This document shows positions 30,601 to 39,208 of a DNA stretch of 50,124 nucleotides, in pieces. The notes beneath the pieces were generated by a model. The model was not told where the DNA came from and did no database searches. It was given only the letters and a program-made list of their open reading frames with translations. The stretch lies in IMG/VR virus record IMGVR_UViG_3300005581_000019, positions 1 through 50,124 of that record. One strand, given 5' to 3'. This DNA comes from a virus. Each line of letters opens with the position of its first letter. Within the stretch, counting starts at the first letter, position 1. The translations under genes were made by a program, and so were the position numbers.

Positions 30601-33600
30601 CTGTCCCGTGTCCCATTCCAAGACGGGAGTCCTTGAACCAGAAGTTCTCACTCACCATCGACTCCTTGATGGCCGCTGTGATGCGCTCCGACTCTTCAGG
30701 GCTGACGAACGGGTTGCCGTTCTTGATCGCCTCATACGCCACGGCGACATCGTCTTGGTTCTTGAACCGGTCCGCTTCCACCACCTCGCGCTCAAACTTC
30801 ATCTTGAATTCAAGCAGGTCCATGATGAACCGCTCGGAATCCGTGAAGCGATAGCCGTTGGTCTCGGACATCTTGTTGCCGTATTCGCTGAGGAACGCCG
30901 TGTAAATCTGCCCGTGCATTTCGTCGTTGGTGTGACCCACGGCAGGGAATAGGCCTTTCAACCCTCTCTTCACCAGCTCTTCCGTCATCGCGCCATTGAA
31001 CGCGTTGAACAACTCGCGGTTGACCGCTTTCTGATCATACGGGTTGGCTTCGTTGAAATCCAAGTCCTCGTTCATCCGATCTTCCATTTCGCGGATGTCG
31101 TTGTCGCTGATGCGTGGGACATCGAGACCCGTGGCCGGATCAGTGACCATGCCGCCAAATGATCTCATGCCTGTCGGATTCAACGCTTCCCTACGCTCGC
31201 GCTCGGCAATCACCTGCTCGGCATTGAACCAGCCAGCATGACGCTCGGCACGCATGACGTCGAAGTGGAACTGCTGGCCGTCGGCAGACGAGCGACCGTT
31301 CGGTCCGTTGCTTCCAATGAACATCGCCGCAGACGTCACGCTCATCGCACGGTTGACCGCAGGACGACCAAAGGCACGCTCCGCGCTCTCACTCGGGGTT
31401 GACGCCCGACCTTCGTTGTAGGTGTCGTTGTAGCCCTCCATGGTAGGTGAGCTGGCGTTCATGAAGGAGTTGGCGACACGAGGATCGTCAGGGCTTCCAG
31501 AGAAATCGTTTGGATTGATCACCTCATCCGTGGAGCGAAGTTGGCCATCTGATCCGGGTTTCACCCTCACGTAAGGCATCCGGCCCTCTCCATAGCTGCT
31601 CCGGTTGATGCTGTCGTAAAGCTCGGACGCCCACGTCGATCCGTAGATGTAATTCCGGTCTTCTTCAAAATACTTCAACGTCCACGCCAACCGGTTCACA
31701 ACCCGAGCGTCCGACGTCATCTCCTTGAGCTTCAGGAACGCCTTGTTGTCCGGCTCGAAGGCGGGGTCGCGCTGGTAGCGGTTGCCTTCGTATTCCACGT
31801 TTCTGTGCCACTTGTCGTTCTGGAACGCCTTCAGAGACTTCTTCAGCAGCTTGACGCCACGAGTCGCGTTCCTGAATCCCCACGGAAGGAATTGGCTCCC
31901 CTGTCCGCTGACGATTGTATTGTAGAGCTTGTTGTTGATGTCGGCCACCTTCATGGTCGAAATCTTAATCAAGTTCCCATTCTCCAGCTCAAAAAAGTCC
32001 ATGAAGTCCACCTTGTCGGAAGGCATCTGGAACACCCCGTTCACGTTGTATTTCGACTTGGTCTTGTAGTGCTGCTTGAGGTCGTTCATCACCACCCTCA
32101 TTTCGTTCTGAAGGTAGGAGTCCAAGCCTCCGGTCATCTCAAACGATGTCTCGCCCGTCAGGCTGTTCCTTGTTTCCTGAAGCTTTCCAAACAACCCTTG
32201 AAGCATCGGAGTCATCCGGCCTGCAAAGCTTTGCTCGCCACCCACGGTGTCCGTGATCCGGCCTTCATACTTGCTCTTGATCTTGGCGGTCCATGAATTG
32301 ATCCCCTGATACGCCTTGAGCAGAGCCAAGATGGACCCCGACTTGTCGGACTTGCTCAGCGCGTGCTTTGCGGAGCCAAACTCCTCGCCGTCAAAATCAG
32401 GGAACGCCGAGTCCAACGACTCAAACTCCTCCTGATCGTTGTCGTTGACCTCTTTGTTGAAAAGGAAACCGCCCGTTCTTTCGTAGTCGCTGGCGCTGGT
32501 TCCAATCTCAAGCTTTCCAAGCTGGGAACTGACCCAGTAATTCAGGAACAGGTTCTTGCCCACGAAGTCGGCGTTCGACTCCATCGTTTGTTGGTAAATC
32601 TCAAGACCAGCGTTCCAGTCCTCTTGCTCTTGCGTCAGAGTTTTCCCGGCCTTTGGCCATACCGCTTTGGCTCCGTAACTGTAAACGCTCTCGCCAGCCA
32701 TCAGTCCCTTGAAGACATCATCCGACCCATAAGCGTGCTCCAACGTATCAGACAAGCTCTTGAACTCAAGCGAGCCAGCCTCACCCGTCGGGACGTTCAA
32801 GTCCGCCAAGTTGATCCCGAAGTCCTCGCTGCTCTTCCAAAACTCACCGACGGAACGGTTTTTGACGAATTGGATGGAATCGTTGTAGTCGTCAACGGCT
32901 TGCTGAAACTCCATGTATTCCCTGTAAACCGCTTGGGCCTTGGCGCGGGCTTCAGGGTCTTGGTTCTCGTCACGCTCAAAGACGTTGTCCTGACGCTTAT
33001 GGCTGATTTCCTTCTTCTTTTGAGAAGCGTCAAACTTTTCTTGAGAATAAGCACGGAGCTTTTCAATCATCTCCGTCATCTCCGCCACCTTGGACTCCTG
33101 TTCCTTTAGTCGGGCTAAAGAGTCAACCACTGGTCCTGAGAAGGTTTTCGCAAACCGCTCGTGCAAATCACCGGTAATGTAGTTCTCGGAGACAAGGAGG
33201 GATTGGAGAATAGACGTCTTGTAAGACTCAAGAGCCGCCGCAAATTCTTCTGGATTGGCCCGTTCAAGACGCTCACGTGGAGACCACTCAACAGACTGAT
33301 CCACACTTGCAACCAAGGGAGACAACGCGATATTTGTCTGATCGGTGGACTTGCTTGGTCGCTTGAGATTTCCAACCGGGCGAGCAACGTCGTCAATCTC
33401 AAGATTCGTGGAGACCTTGTATTTGCCGGGCTTGAGATTCTTCCTGAATCCAACGCTGGTCAAACGTCCCCACTTCAAGAGCTCTTTGATTGACGCCGAG
33501 CCACTGACCTTGGTGTCGATGTCTTGAACGGCACGAATGGCGTGAGCATATGCCTCGTTTGCCGTGCGGTTCATCTCGTCCACCGCAAGACCTCTGGCTT

Positions 33601-36600
33601 CCATCAAAGGAGTCAAAGGGCGCGTTGAAGATTCCTCCGCAGGCATCCCGTCCAGAATGGTGCGCCACAGCAACATGCGCTTCGCAGCGTTGGCCTCCTT
33701 GCGTTGGGTTGGGGACAGGTCGGGGTTGTTGTCGTCGCGGATGGTGTCGAACAAATCAAGTGGATTGAAGGACAGGCTGTCCCGTCTCATCTCCATGACC
33801 TGTTGCTTCATGAAGGCCACCGTCATCGCCTGCTGGTAAGCCGGTGCCTTCCCACCCTTGTCATTCAGGTCGAACAAAAACCCTTCCACCTGCTCCATCT
33901 CCTCATCAGTCAAGGTCTTGTATTCCGCAATGTGAGCCTTGATCCGTGGATGGAGATCCAGCGTCATGGTCTCGTGGTCGACGACCAAGGACTGACTGAG
34001 GTTCATGTGACCAAACTGCCTGCTGATCGAGCGCAGCTTCATCGCGGTCTTCGACTGGAGACGGGCAATCTTCCCGACCTCCTCCTTGAATGCCTTCTCG
34101 TAAACATCACGACGACGTTCCGCCTCCTTGGTCGCCTCGTCATAGCCGTAGTCCACGTCTCCTTGAATGCCCTCATTCCGGTAAGCCCGGTTCATGCTTG
34201 CCAACATTTCACGCGCCTGTGGCGGCAGGGTGCCTGTCTGCCACTTCATCCAGAGAATGTTCCTGACCCGTTCGGCATAGCGGCGGATCATGTGTCCAAT
34301 GACGCGCAGAGGACTTTTGGAGAGGCTTCCTTGCGTCTCGTTGGCCTTGTCAAAGGCGTCCCCGTAAATGGCGTCCTGAAGCTGGCGGGAGAGAGCTGTA
34401 TCGCGCTCCGTGGTCGTCCCCTTGGTCGCCATCTGGTGAAGCTTGCGGATCAGCTCCGTTGCCACCGTATAGGTGATTTCCAGTTCTTTGGCGTCCGCTC
34501 CCACCGAATCATCCATGTCCGCATCGTCAATTGACGCGTCGAGCGGCCTACCATTGGTTCCAGTCGGAAAGCGCTCTTTCAACGTTTCTTTCAAAAGACG
34601 GGTGAACTCATGGTCCGATCCGTCTTTGTTCTTAGGCAGGTCGAGAATAGCTTTGTAAAACGACCGAAGTTCGTCGGCGGAGAAAATCTTGAATCCAATC
34701 AAGTGGGTGAGCTCTTCGTCAATCCATGCTGAAATAACCCGAGCGGCATCCATCCCGAGCAGCGTGTTGGACGCGGAATCGTTGGTGTTGGCTGTCCGGT
34801 AAATCTTGGCGAGCTGCACAGCCATCTTGGCGTAGTCCACCTTGATCGTGCCATACTCGGTTGAATCGACGTTTGGCTCAGCGTAAAGGAAGCTGTCACC
34901 GCTCATCTCCTCCTTGACGACCTTGAAGGTCTTCTTCGGAGACACCACCTTCATCACCTTGGCGAACAGCTTCTCCATGTTCTCTGGAGTGATGTCTCCT
35001 TTGGCAATGCTCTTGAAGTGTTTCTGAACCTCCTTGGCAACGTTAGCAAGCAAGGAGCGGGTGTATTTGTTTCCTTGGTTTATCAGACCTTTGTCGGTGA
35101 TGAGGTCGCCAGCAGCTTCGGCAGTGGTTTTCTTGGAGAACTCCCAACGTCCATTTACCACATTCGTCACCTGAAGAAACTCGTCAGGCTTGCCCTCAAT
35201 CGCCACCACCTCGCCAATCGACAATGACAGCGAGCTGCCAGTAGGCGGACGGTAGCTGTAAACAACCTCCTTGGTTTCCGAGACGTCCATCGTCCAGTTG
35301 CCGCCAATCGAGTCGTCACCTCCCTTGATCAACTCCGGGTCGGCGACGTAAACCACATCCTGATAAACCGTCGAAGCCGCATTGTCCGCTGTCTTGTCCT
35401 GCGTCTTCAGGGCGTCGGCTTTGGAATGGCCAGCAAGACGGGCCTGCATGGACTTGATGGCGACAGAACGAGTGCCGCCCCCCTTGGACAACTCATTGTC
35501 AATCGCTTCGTCGGTGACGTAGGTTTTGCCGTTCTTGGCGACGGGTTTGAAGACGCCGTTGTCATGGATGTAGTTCGGATCGTTTTCACCCAATGGCGGA
35601 AGCCCGCGCTGGATGTCGCTTCCAAGCTTGTTGCGGACCACCTCCCGGTCGTTGTTGGTAGGTGTGGCTGGAGCTGCCGGGGTGGATTCCTCGGCAGCTC
35701 CTTCGTTCAGCAGCCCTTGCCTTTTGGCTTCGACATCGGCATCGGCTTTCCTTTTGGCATCGGTTTCGCTTTGGTTTTCATCGGTTGGTGGTGTTGGTTT
35801 CTTGGTTTCTTCCGCCGGAGTGGCGGAAGGAGTTGGGCCGGTCGTCGGGGCGTCGGGTGAATTCGTTTCTTTTCTCGCGGTTTTGAGTTTTGTGACCTTG
35901 CCCCCGAATATCGTGAGAACCGTTCTTGGTGCATGACTACCTCCAGTTGCAAACTTCCCGTCACCAATACTCCACCATACCACGCCTTGCTCGTCGATGA
36001 TTTCTTCAGCCTGCGAAGCCTGTTCTAGTATCTGTGCTTCGAACGATTTCCGCTTTTTACTTAGTTCCACCGCCGCCTGTTCACGGGTAAGGCCTTCCGC
36101 CATTCGCTTTTTGGTATATTCGCGGCCGTCTTTCAGCTCATTGGGTAATTGTGGGACAGCATCCCCGATATTTAATGGCGTTTGTGGCGTGGCGGAGGGA
36201 GCTTCTTTAACCGGGCTAACTTCAGATGGAGATAAGTCAATTTCGTTGTCGCTCAGCCCTTCACTAGATGCCACAGCGCCTGCGCTTGATGTCTTGAGAG
36301 ATGCGCCAGCACTTGCAGCTTCGCCACCGCTGTTTCCTTCGGCATCTCGAACATCGGCCAAATCTTCTTCGCCGGTAACGGTGATTTCTGCATCAGTTGT
36401 TGGATTTGCTCCATCTTGTTCGGACCATTCATCGTGGTAGGTTGTGTCGTTTGCATTGGTTGAAAATTTATCTGACCATCGTTTGGCCATGCTGGCGTCT
36501 TTCGGCTTGATCACCTGCTTCACCGTTCTGAGCGCGGTGGCGGCTTGAGGCGGACTGAGATACTCGGTAGTGACGGTGCCGTCTGGATTGACCGTTTCCT

Positions 36601-39190
36601 TCTTGGCGGCGACGTAGGTGGCCAAGCTCCGTCCTTCCCCGGACGGGACAGACATCGGAGTGATGGTGACGTTGTTGGCAATCTTCAATGGCGTCGCACC
36701 TTCGGTCGGGACCATGGCGATATCCGCCCGCCATTTCTTGCCAGTGGGGGCGGTGATGCTGGAAGAACTCAAGACATCGCCAAGTGTGCCCACTGGAGGG
36801 GGTGTTGCTGCGACTCCCTGTGCCGCAGGAGGCTCTTGAATTGGATTGGTGGCACTTGGTGCCGCAGGTGGCGTCGTGGTGGCAGACGTGGGCTCTGGTG
36901 CCACGGAAGGGATTGGAGCTGTTGTGGGCGTTACAGCGCCAACGAAGTCCGCGTTGATCGACTGGCCGCGTGCTAGAGCCAACAACGCCTTTGACTTCTG
37001 CTCCACCGACACCTTGTCGTCTGGCATCGCAATGTATTCCGCCATGTTCTTGGCTCCTGACGCAGTGCCCTTGAACTCGTATTGGTCCAAACTCTGGAAA
37101 GTTTCCACCTTGGTCTTTAGCTGGTCCCACGCGGCCTTCTGGATGTCGTAGCCCTCGCTTTTGCCGAAGGTTCCCTTGGCATCCATCACCGTCCCGGACG
37201 CATCCCCCATCGCACCACCCACCGCACCCAAGATACCGGCCTTGACGTATTCCTTCCACTTGGTGCCGATGTTGCCCCAAACGTCTTCGGTCCACGTCTT
37301 GGAGTCGTCGAGCATCGAGCTGATGACGTCGGAGATGATCTCGTCAGAGGACTCCTCCACCGCTTCAGCGCCCATGTTGCCGAGCACTCCAACACCTTTC
37401 AAACCAAGCTGTTTGGCGGACGTGTTCATCACGCCTTTCAGATCCTTGGCGAACTGCGTGCGAAGAGAGGCTCCCGCATCACCACCCAAGTCGGAGATGG
37501 TTTTCTGGACGGCCTCCATGCTCTCACGAGTGAGGGCCTTGTTCTTGAGATTCTGGATGAACCCACCACCCACTGCGCCATCACCCATCCCGAACGCCTT
37601 GCCCATACCGGGGGCGACACGGTTCATGACACTGGTGGCGATGAACGCACTGAGACCGTCTGACGTCGCTTCGATGTTCGCCGCCTTTAACGCCTTCTCG
37701 CGGTCGCCGTGAAGGTTCATCTCTTGGTTGAACGTCTTGCCGAAGCTAGTACCTGACGCCTGAAGCGAGCCAAGCCACACCTCCGGATCGGTGCCAATAG
37801 ATTTTAGCCCGGCTAAAGTCTTTTCCCCGAGAGTGCGTGTTCCGGCAGCGGCAGCGGCTTCGGTCTTGGCGACCGTGGACAGCAGGACACCCGCCTCGTT
37901 GACCGCATAACGACTCGCGCCCGCAGCCCCAACCTTGGTCAAACCCTTGCCCGCCAACGCGCCCATCCCACCCATCGCGACGAACGAGCCAATCTGTCCG
38001 GTGAGCTCGGTCAAGTCGCGGCGATTGATGTCAACGCCAAACAACTCGAACGCCTTACCATTGGAGTAAGCACCCGCCGTGTCTTCGGCCAAACCTCCCC
38101 AAGCTTCCGCAGGCGACGTGTAGTTGCCCGCAGACGCCAGCCACAAGGCACCAGTCCCCGTCGCCATCATCGCGTCGCGGAACGTCGCCGCGATCTCGGA
38201 GCCGACGCCGTAGGAGTCCTTGTCCATCCGGTCCTTGTTGGCCTTCAAAAACTCGTAGCCACTGGCTCCGGGCTTCTTCATCGCCTCCATGAACTCGTCC
38301 CGCAGCGGAGAGCTCACGATGGAGCCCAAGACGCCCGCGTCCGCCGCAGCGAACTGGTTGACCGTCTTGCCGATGTTCTCCTCCACCTTCGAACGGTAGT
38401 CGATGAGCATCATCTTCTTGTCCGCAGCGGAAAGGTCCAAACCGTTGATGGCGGCTTCCATCTTGTCGATTTGGTTGAAATTCTTCGGGTTCATCACATA
38501 CTGATCCCTGACCTTACCAATCATCACCTCGTCACCCAACGACGACGGGTCAAAGGTGCGCTTCGCCGACTCGGCGTAGAACGCTTTCTCCATCTCCTTG
38601 TTCTCAGGATCAAGGTGGGCCTCGCCGTTCTTCACCTCGGCGTTGGCGAAGTCGGTGTATTCCTTGTAGGTTAAAGACGGGGACTCCCCCTCCTTGGTGA
38701 TCTTCTGCCTCTCTTGGATGTAAGCTCCCATGTCCGAGAACCGGTCGGGCTGCTTCTCTCTCTTCTGTGTGAGAATGTTTTCAAGAGCAGGGTTGACCTC
38801 CCACTCCCGAGTTTCAGGGTTGCGTCTCACGCCACCACCCGGCAATGAAGCCGCCACTTCCAAATACTCTTTAGCCCGGCTAAAACGTTCCTTGCCATCC
38901 TCCGTCAATCCTCCAGCAGTATTGAACATGGGGACCTCAGCCTCCACCTCCTCGGAGACACCCGCATCGTTTTTGCGCCGAACCAGCCCTTTGATTTTTT
39001 TGGTCTTGTCCGCTTCTTCAGTTGTCGCCCAATCCAAAAACCCTTCCCCTGCCGTGGCTTTTTGATCCAAGCTGTCAATGTATTGAGCCGAAAGGAGGTA
39101 GTCGTTCAAAGAGGACGTCAACTCGTTCTGCACCGGAGAGTCGGTGGGAAAAAGAGACTCGTCGCCGGTGTTCAGATTGTTGAAATCCAT
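24644..39190 (-). CDS. Giant internal-virion/polyvalent-type protein (4848 aa)
   Basis: One uninterrupted frame of 4848 codons, the last gene of the leftward block. Residues about 1-380 are helical. About 380-720 are Gly/Ala-rich with amphipathic or membrane-active stretches (QIGSFVAMGGMGALAGKG, VKAGILGAVGGAMG). About 750-1250 hold Pro/Ser/Thr/Gln-rich linkers. A WIDEELTHLIGFK segment near residue 1500 recalls a metallopeptidase-like EExxH site in related giant phage proteins. The rest is long helical domains, ending near 4200-4848 with SLASVQQITDQS, FVQNALFPILKWKVAVSIV and PVGGVAAGYSP. Size, order and flanking virion genes suit ejected internal proteins of podoviruses. I saw no RNA polymerase or lysozyme motif. 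Five clear dyad repeats lie inside it. Confidence 0.7.
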   Translation of the reverse strand: MDFNNLNTGDESLFPTDSPVQNELTSSLNDYLLSAQYIDSLDQKATAGEGFLDWATTEEADKTKKIKGLVRRKNDAGVSEEVEAEVPMFNTAGGLTEDGKERFSRAKEYLEVAASLPGGGVRRNPETREWEVNPALENILTQKREKQPDRFSDMGAYIQERQKITKEGESPSLTYKEYTDFANAEVKNGEAHLDPENKEMEKAFYAESAKRTFDPSSLGDEVMIGKVRDQYVMNPKNFNQIDKMEAAINGLDLSAADKKMMLIDYRSKVEENIGKTVNQFAAADAGVLGSIVSSPLRDEFMEAMKKPGASGYEFLKANKDRMDKDSYGVGSEIAATFRDAMMATGTGALWLASAGNYTSPAEAWGGLAEDTAGAYSNGKAFELFGVDINRRDLTELTGQIGSFVAMGGMGALAGKGLTKVGAAGASRYAVNEAGVLLSTVAKTEAAAAAGTRTLGEKTLAGLKSIGTDPEVWLGSLQASGTSFGKTFNQEMNLHGDREKALKAANIEATSDGLSAFIATSVMNRVAPGMGKAFGMGDGAVGGGFIQNLKNKALTRESMEAVQKTISDLGGDAGASLRTQFAKDLKGVMNTSAKQLGLKGVGVLGNMGAEAVEESSDEIISDVISSMLDDSKTWTEDVWGNIGTKWKEYVKAGILGAVGGAMGDASGTVMDAKGTFGKSEGYDIQKAAWDQLKTKVETFQSLDQYEFKGTASGAKNMAEYIAMPDDKVSVEQKSKALLALARGQSINADFVGAVTPTTAPIPSVAPEPTSATTTPPAAPSATNPIQEPPAAQGVAATPPPVGTLGDVLSSSSITAPTGKKWRADIAMVPTEGATPLKIANNVTITPMSVPSGEGRSLATYVAAKKETVNPDGTVTTEYLSPPQAATALRTVKQVIKPKDASMAKRWSDKFSTNANDTTYHDEWSEQDGANPTTDAEITVTGEEDLADVRDAEGNSGGEAASAGASLKTSSAGAVASSEGLSDNEIDLSPSEVSPVKEAPSATPQTPLNIGDAVPQLPNELKDGREYTKKRMAEGLTREQAAVELSKKRKSFEAQILEQASQAEEIIDEQGVVWWSIGDGKFATGGSHAPRTVLTIFGGKVTKLKTARKETNSPDAPTTGPTPSATPAEETKKPTPPTDENQSETDAKRKADADVEAKRQGLLNEGAAEESTPAAPATPTNNDREVVRNKLGSDIQRGLPPLGENDPNYIHDNGVFKPVAKNGKTYVTDEAIDNELSKGGGTRSVAIKSMQARLAGHSKADALKTQDKTADNAASTVYQDVVYVADPELIKGGDDSIGGNWTMDVSETKEVVYSYRPPTGSSLSLSIGEVVAIEGKPDEFLQVTNVVNGRWEFSKKTTAEAAGDLITDKGLINQGNKYTRSLLANVAKEVQKHFKSIAKGDITPENMEKLFAKVMKVVSPKKTFKVVKEEMSGDSFLYAEPNVDSTEYGTIKVDYAKMAVQLAKIYRTANTNDSASNTLLGMDAARVISAWIDEELTHLIGFKIFSADELRSFYKAILDLPKNKDGSDHEFTRLLKETLKERFPTGTNGRPLDASIDDADMDDSVGADAKELEITYTVATELIRKLHQMATKGTTTERDTALSRQLQDAIYGDAFDKANETQGSLSKSPLRVIGHMIRRYAERVRNILWMKWQTGTLPPQAREMLASMNRAYRNEGIQGDVDYGYDEATKEAERRRDVYEKAFKEEVGKIARLQSKTAMKLRSISRQFGHMNLSQSLVVDHETMTLDLHPRIKAHIAEYKTLTDEEMEQVEGFLFDLNDKGGKAPAYQQAMTVAFMKQQVMEMRRDSLSFNPLDLFDTIRDDNNPDLSPTQRKEANAAKRMLLWRTILDGMPAEESSTRPLTPLMEARGLAVDEMNRTANEAYAHAIRAVQDIDTKVSGSASIKELLKWGRLTSVGFRKNLKPGKYKVSTNLEIDDVARPVGNLKRPSKSTDQTNIALSPLVASVDQSVEWSPRERLERANPEEFAAALESYKTSILQSLLVSENYITGDLHERFAKTFSGPVVDSLARLKEQESKVAEMTEMIEKLRAYSQEKFDASQKKKEISHKRQDNVFERDENQDPEARAKAQAVYREYMEFQQAVDDYNDSIQFVKNRSVGEFWKSSEDFGINLADLNVPTGEAGSLEFKSLSDTLEHAYGSDDVFKGLMAGESVYSYGAKAVWPKAGKTLTQEQEDWNAGLEIYQQTMESNADFVGKNLFLNYWVSSQLGKLEIGTSASDYERTGGFLFNKEVNDNDQEEFESLDSAFPDFDGEEFGSAKHALSKSDKSGSILALLKAYQGINSWTAKIKSKYEGRITDTVGGEQSFAGRMTPMLQGLFGKLQETRNSLTGETSFEMTGGLDSYLQNEMRVVMNDLKQHYKTKSKYNVNGVFQMPSDKVDFMDFFELENGNLIKISTMKVADINNKLYNTIVSGQGSQFLPWGFRNATRGVKLLKKSLKAFQNDKWHRNVEYEGNRYQRDPAFEPDNKAFLKLKEMTSDARVVNRLAWTLKYFEEDRNYIYGSTWASELYDSINRSSYGEGRMPYVRVKPGSDGQLRSTDEVINPNDFSGSPDDPRVANSFMNASSPTMEGYNDTYNEGRASTPSESAERAFGRPAVNRAMSVTSAAMFIGSNGPNGRSSADGQQFHFDVMRAERHAGWFNAEQVIAERERREALNPTGMRSFGGMVTDPATGLDVPRISDNDIREMEDRMNEDLDFNEANPYDQKAVNRELFNAFNGAMTEELVKRGLKGLFPAVGHTNDEMHGQIYTAFLSEYGNKMSETNGYRFTDSERFIMDLLEFKMKFEREVVEADRFKNQDDVAVAYEAIKNGNPFVSPEESERITAAIKESMVSENFWFKDSRLGMGHGTGNAIIDHLVDNLAGRTIVAHIQSDVANRNGLQSLGVQIFKGKPADKKAKTPATPNVVILPLNQNGPYVSKDKARSVISQLLSISAENDPSVKTTLIELALKIDTELKPVAVVEGRVITRRSQPGKRTFVANKSQVLDALDRMAAIRADFDIVSRSLSFPDIEPATADAIITISAFLTDDKAKTFLDESFKTREDKLETTLPVQIQDDLMKAIWSIRQSKLDDPGRFGDETENSIYEVEEEPVDSEEDEMDEENASTSSPDAMIEIDDATERNDELSGLFDNTELDEFQREMNEIGEEENKARTVMSQADFSQNDRSDNLLYNALASIVLAGKQFNGVESDAFLDELRTRADGKGRSTNEILRDQGKRVYTDKNNKELQMLSSPVIKTNSKEDKSTGPAKELTRMQKVARIYVGSALTLTMPNANGRTRLTSGFYGTRIKRINAGLLYNTGSVEAMVEEQMTLSIKNALLAKAAENKTHNQPNDSMADMKFGHQELDVVVNDQLIADLKVALPRNAMEIAEREARALVKSHEDNKARFEEVLAGLKTTRAEAVVLNAENVRKYWAGTESALPDKNGKRNGKKLSVDVMSNAMSRENAELAKAESVVLAGKLRVLDRQIARVEKDLRAVNAELSKVENYTGGSYVGQSFFKGDIGVGRVTKGDVLVSEGVEPVSRTIGFHLFLTPEFTESKNADGTNTVGGDKTKWNDLSSDESMADAEIKARRKEHYIKETAVLNALTNLSKDHIDDNYKIARNTQDNFQNFNPLKVIRQAIKMTEVEEVVLRDNMGQARSDAEQAMMRGLEAEHVAMLVDPASAEFQLLTPNQQTRLTILNMPKSMKERSEKIGSLFSQEGQDVIMVATTAREQLMRSFPSRVTKRNSNTVLGHIASHALAIAADDHSYFMDTMDGIKGESFNSDEFSLTKGKTLTKDQAAKTFSNEFTRKMQVFLDGIRNDMKADGTKKVDMSRRVSQAALAGAIHKIEGIVMAYNDSAGVLSDDTKKAVKAFLESISENDGRSFTNIAAAKQWGAGWDVDNMIGFKTEEIFSKVFMEVETDLILQRLTTSMTIHNSKTSLFFMEYLDHHDARMKKRFQKTRAGRQAAIHLRTLLDRGIDGKSGRHGYERSKKVAQEEIAQAAKQVGHNAQDQSIGYFIALLDGLVNAHGLTYAKAFNEWIKQAKTGFAQYDEFAQAQDDYYGKNDISRYWNAGHLDLIRDRELTEKMRSILTSAKVNATFTDDVEARAEVEKIKATLRKNVSSGKEAAVDHYAKTIGDVLGDIDSAMHFTQAMLSKPESADDFATSSKWRDKKLNAYKTTYSSVPMSIAYAGNPAGKEDIRQGEYVSDPMDIVSFDEASFFGGIGHSSRLFDDKSVFRPISVNGLSAPQSLVDDAIYRLNVTPTYEVLRRSIGKVKDVSGQLNIEDSGMLAILEAQKPDPLLPNRELREAEHEHKQNIVAATTALAFVANELEVAIRNDFQTGAVNTGGSETLRFLSSAFIVRSLASVQQITDQSVGPSIGYTLGKLAVGKPGMVKNYFRLVAKYLTDSKFREKARQLVMDNDVMVYYRSLDGREVLRDVTRGQKRYGSKVVKNTLGKAIRTYEKVGEDALDFTIGKMERALATSVFIAELMDHTNVTDENELFKGNVSLQDMDIVNSRLKVNEMFGQSDHSNKAWMFQSRDHSPFVSALWKALTLFSNHTSSTASNMSVQFPQAINPLLRKAGFKKIEVIDEATHKEALENVVATFVQNALFPILKWKVAVSIVSWVIARVFMGDDEDEAVIHAQEMANNILAPSEDGNAVANFLKIVAVGKERELFRSDLEPDAAFASALAEIFNKTLLESATMIPVGGVAAGYSPVSNLLEKFITNDAAESIVTMVTNGYRGITGNDEMLEKSRFYFDDDGVMARQYEAGAFENAMGVTAATSAVYDMSSAMKLLAEYNMTDEAASNRMSSASNSAMYALTELAPFMRDARGHFKSVLRKPVKEEKRESY
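27839..27853 (-). repeat. 15-bp dyad repeat inside giant gene (TTTAGCCTGACTAAA)
   Basis: An exact copy of the gene-junction form on the coding strand, read as FSLTK (residue about 3780). It is the only junction-type copy wholly buried inside a gene rather than at a gene boundary. Confidence 0.85.
28968..28982 (-). repeat. 15-bp dyad repeat, symmetric form, inside giant gene
   Basis: TTTAGCCCGGCTAAA on the + strand; on the coding strand it is read as LAGLK (residue about 3403). Confidence 0.85.
33105..33119 (-). repeat. 15-bp dyad repeat variant inside giant gene
   Basis: TTTAGTCGGGCTAAA on the + strand, read as LARLK (residue about 2024) in the coding direction. It is intermediate between the two main forms. 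Confidence 0.8.
36206..36220 (-). repeat. Degenerate dyad repeat inside giant gene
   Basis: TTTAACCGGGCTAAC differs from the variant at three positions; read as part of VSPVKEA. It may be a decayed copy or chance. Confidence 0.3.
37803..37817 (-). repeat. 15-bp dyad repeat, symmetric form, inside giant gene
   Basis: TTTAGCCCGGCTAAA on the + strand, read as LAGLK near residue 458, within the Ala/Gly-rich region. Confidence 0.85.
38870..38884 (-). repeat. 15-bp dyad repeat, symmetric form, inside giant gene
   Basis: TTTAGCCCGGCTAAA on the + strand, read as FSRAK near residue 102. This is a different frame from the LAGLK copies. Confidence 0.85.
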
Positions 39191-39208
39191 AGGGGTGTGT
39201 TGAAAATA

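Noticed and set aside
32341-32410. DxDGE-like sequence (PDFDGEEFG) in the giant protein as an RNA polymerase catalytic site
   Set aside because: It lacks the full DxDxD motif and there is no TxxGR or other polymerase motif around it.
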